64,000 bases of DNA, taken from Haliscomenobacter sp. (GTDB taxonomy: Bacteria > Bacteroidota > Bacteroidia > Chitinophagales > Saprospiraceae). The translations under genes and the position numbers were made by a program. The notes beneath the pieces are model-generated. The model did no database searches, was not told the origin of the DNA, and saw nothing but the letters and a program-made list of their open reading frames with translations. Of the stretch, positions 62,375-64,000 are shown piece after piece. The stretch lies in NCBI RefSeq assembly GCF_016718685.1, contig NZ_JADKCX010000013.1, positions 1 to 64,000 of the forward strand, read 5' to 3'. Every line of letters starts with the position of its first letter. Positions within the stretch are counted from its first letter, which is position 1.

Positions 62375-63975
62375 CCTTCTTTCCTGCCAAATTGCGCGAT
62401 TTGTGCAGGAATGCGGTCTTTAAATTGAGTCCATATTGCGTAATATTCCTCCAGCGGTAAAGCCTGGGTCGGGATATCCATGGTTTTTGCTATCAGCAAA
62501 ACCTGATGAAGATACCAGGCCTGAAAAACCACCAACCAATTTTTTTCTCGAACATTCGCAAGTGCCTTTAATAAATTCTGGTGTTGTTCAGACTGGCTCA
62601 GCCAAAATTGCTGCCACCGGTAAAAGTGATTAAAATCAACTAAATCACGCAGTAGCTGCTCTAGTTTCAGTTGAATTTGTGCCAGGTATTGTTTGCGTTT
62701 TAATATTGTCAGCATTTTGTTTTCCAGTGGCTCAGCCAATACCCCACTGGTATTCAATTCCGCCAGCAGATTGTCCATACTTTCTTCCAAAAATTGCAAC
62801 TGCACTTTTGGTGCGAGTTCTGTTAGCACTGATTTGCTGTTTAAGCGCAGCAATTCTTCTTGAATAAATTTGCCCACACCACGTTGCCAGTTTTGCAAAC
62901 TGGTTTCAAAATGCGAGGTCGTTTCTACAATCTGGGCAATGGCTTTGAGCTTGTCTTTGCCTGGCCAGGGGAATGAAAACCAATGCAGTGCTTCAAAATG
63001 TTGTTTTAAAGATTCATACTCCAGCAATATTTTTTTGTACGCCTCGATTGCCGGTTTAGGGGTTGAAAGGCTACTGTACCAGCCAGATTTTCCTAATTTT
63101 GCATCCAAAAAACGTGGCCCATATTCCTGGTTTTTTTCACGGATGTGGTCAAGGAGCTGTTCCGTTTTTGATAAAAATTGCTGGGTCTGTTGTTCAAAAT
63201 GTTGCCGGAGCAGGCGCCCATATTCCTCCATCATGGCACTGATCTTTTGGCCCATAGTATCCAGACGCAATGCAAAAGCTTGCAGTTTTTCGCGACTAAA
63301 TTGAGCGGCCTCTTCCGCTTTTTTCCCTATAAAAATTTGCGGATGTAAAGCATTCAATTCGTGATTGAGGGTTTTTATGTTCTGAAAGAGCGGATAGGCG
63401 TCCTGCACGAGTTGGGATAATACCGTATACTCTTCGAAGGTAAATGTGAATCTTTCGGTGGTCAAACCCAGGCTTAAAATTTCTTTTCGTGCTTCTGGCG
63501 GTTTTTGTAAGTAGTTACCTGTCGTCTGAGCCCAATTCCATTCACCGAATACGGGGCTTCGCAAGGCTTGGTAACTCCGGGTTAATCGCAACAATAGGCG
63601 CTCAAGTTTTTCTGGTTGGTGATCAACAACATGGCTTGCCGAAATTTTTGTACTTTTTTGTGCAACTAGGTTGGCTTCAAACAGACTGGTCATGTCATCT
63701 TTTTTCAATAGCTCAGTAGACGACAATAAACTGGTGTAATTTTCTAGCCCATTTTCTTTTAACGCGGCATTCAAAGCTGTTAAATGCGCCGAATCCGAGG
63801 CCAATATCAAACATTTTTCGCCGTTGATCAACGCACTCTGCACAAGCTGGCGAATGAAGTAGAACTGACGCGATGTGGTACCTCCGGTGGTTTGGGTTAG
63901 CGAATGATTCAAAGCGCTATGCCAAGCCAGCGCCAATTCAGGGTCAAGTTCTAGAGTACTCGGTCTCAACATCAT
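62371..63975 (-). CDS. Helicase-like protein, upstream part with degenerate Walker A and coiled coil
   Basis: A 534-residue protein. Its opening (LDPELALAWHSALNHSLTQT) aligns in pattern with the Q-motif and Walker A approach of large SF1 helicases, but the P-loop reads TQTTGGTTSR (residues 27-36) with no Lys. It continues INGEKCLILASDSAHLTALN, as helicases do after motif I. Residues 130-500 are rich in Leu, Gln, Glu and Lys with long helical runs (RLDTMGQKISAMMEEYGRLL, QHFEQQTQQFLSKTEQLLDH), a coiled coil such as helicases carry between Walker A and B. It is probably not an active ATPase as it stands. It is coupled by ATGA junctions at both ends. Confidence 0.65.
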   Translation of the reverse strand: MMLRPSTLELDPELALAWHSALNHSLTQTTGGTTSRQFYFIRQLVQSALINGEKCLILASDSAHLTALNAALKENGLENYTSLLSSTELLKKDDMTSLFEANLVAQKSTKISASHVVDHQPEKLERLLLRLTRSYQALRSPVFGEWNWAQTTGNYLQKPPEARKEILSLGLTTERFTFTFEEYTVLSQLVQDAYPLFQNIKTLNHELNALHPQIFIGKKAEEAAQFSREKLQAFALRLDTMGQKISAMMEEYGRLLRQHFEQQTQQFLSKTEQLLDHIREKNQEYGPRFLDAKLGKSGWYSSLSTPKPAIEAYKKILLEYESLKQHFEALHWFSFPWPGKDKLKAIAQIVETTSHFETSLQNWQRGVGKFIQEELLRLNSKSVLTELAPKVQLQFLEESMDNLLAELNTSGVLAEPLENKMLTILKRKQYLAQIQLKLEQLLRDLVDFNHFYRWQQFWLSQSEQHQNLLKALANVREKNWLVVFQAWYLHQVLLIAKTMDIPTQALPLEEYYAIWTQFKDRIPAQIAQFGRKEG

Positions 63976-64000
63976 TGATCATCAATTTGAGGGCTTGTTT
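63972..64000 (-). CDS. C-terminal end of the upstream operon gene (cut by window edge)
   Basis: Only the last eight or so codons are visible. The frame ending PQIDDQ has its TGA overlapping the next ATG as ATGA, the same junction type as between the next two genes. A second frame also stays open here and stops at 63944, so the choice rests on the coupling pattern alone. Confidence 0.3.

Noticed and set aside
1..64000. Insertion sequences, prophage or integrative element
   Set aside because: No transposase, integrase or phage structural gene was found on either strand.

Overview
The window reads as chromosomal DNA of a Gram-negative Bacteroidota, most likely a saprospiral relative of Haliscomenobacter. 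Several features point that way: type IX secretion (T9SS) components (porT, a PorP/SprF protein) together with cargo proteins carrying C-terminal T9SS sorting domains, FISUMP and CotH proteins, Kdo activation (kdsB), a LytTR two-component pair, split-alpha pntAA/pntAB/pntB, TAnnTTTG -7 promoter elements and no Shine-Dalgarno signal at most starts. No insertion sequence, prophage, CRISPR array or rRNA was seen. There is one tRNA, tRNA-Ser(TGA).

Layout. 1-10.5 kb: a truncated T9SS metalloprotease-like protein, a FISUMP lipoprotein, a sensor kinase/LytTR regulator pair, a broken TlpA-like gene and a broken secreted gene that joins a glycosidase-like half to an FGE-sulfatase half. 10.6-17 kb: a lipoprotein, a DUF885 zincin, a small membrane protein and an FtsX-type permease. 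17-24.7 kb: an NlpC/P60-like protein without its catalytic Cys, PorP/SprF, ribBA-ribH, a TPR membrane protein, pdhA and recF. 24.8-34.7 kb: a second FtsX-type permease, an esterase, a saccharopine dehydrogenase with a nearby fragment copy, cytidine deaminase, TauE/SafE, DUF2252, kdsB and a LysM protein. 34.7-41.6 kb: cystathionine beta-synthase, a cytochrome c, the transhydrogenase operon and ubiE-porT. 41.9-54 kb: CotH, a sulfatase, an aldo/keto reductase, PnuC, a TonB receptor, a T9SS cargo protein, a PA14-OmpA protein, a Tat-type class V aminotransferase and a sugar isomerase. 54-64 kb: a seven-repeat propeller-like protein, tRNA-Ser, a TraB-like protein, Lrp, glutamate dehydrogenase, ccmB-ccmC-ccmD, an amidase, and an operon with a degenerate SF1-helicase-like protein that runs off the right edge.

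Two patterns cut across the window. First, at least eleven genes, including recF and ribBA, are interrupted by one-base indels, mostly in homopolymers. This looks much more like consensus-sequence error than gene decay, so broken genes are given here as single reconstructed loci. Second, the intergenic spaces are rich in inverted repeats: 155-160 bp imperfect palindromes, 28-37 bp perfect or near-perfect hairpins, and tandem 8-mer arrays of the type GTTGAAGA facing inverted copies of themselves.

The best candidates for undescribed biology are the 7 x 42-residue repeat protein (54053-54984), the motif-degenerate helicase-like operon (61717-64000) and the glycosidase-FGE fusion (7759-10535).
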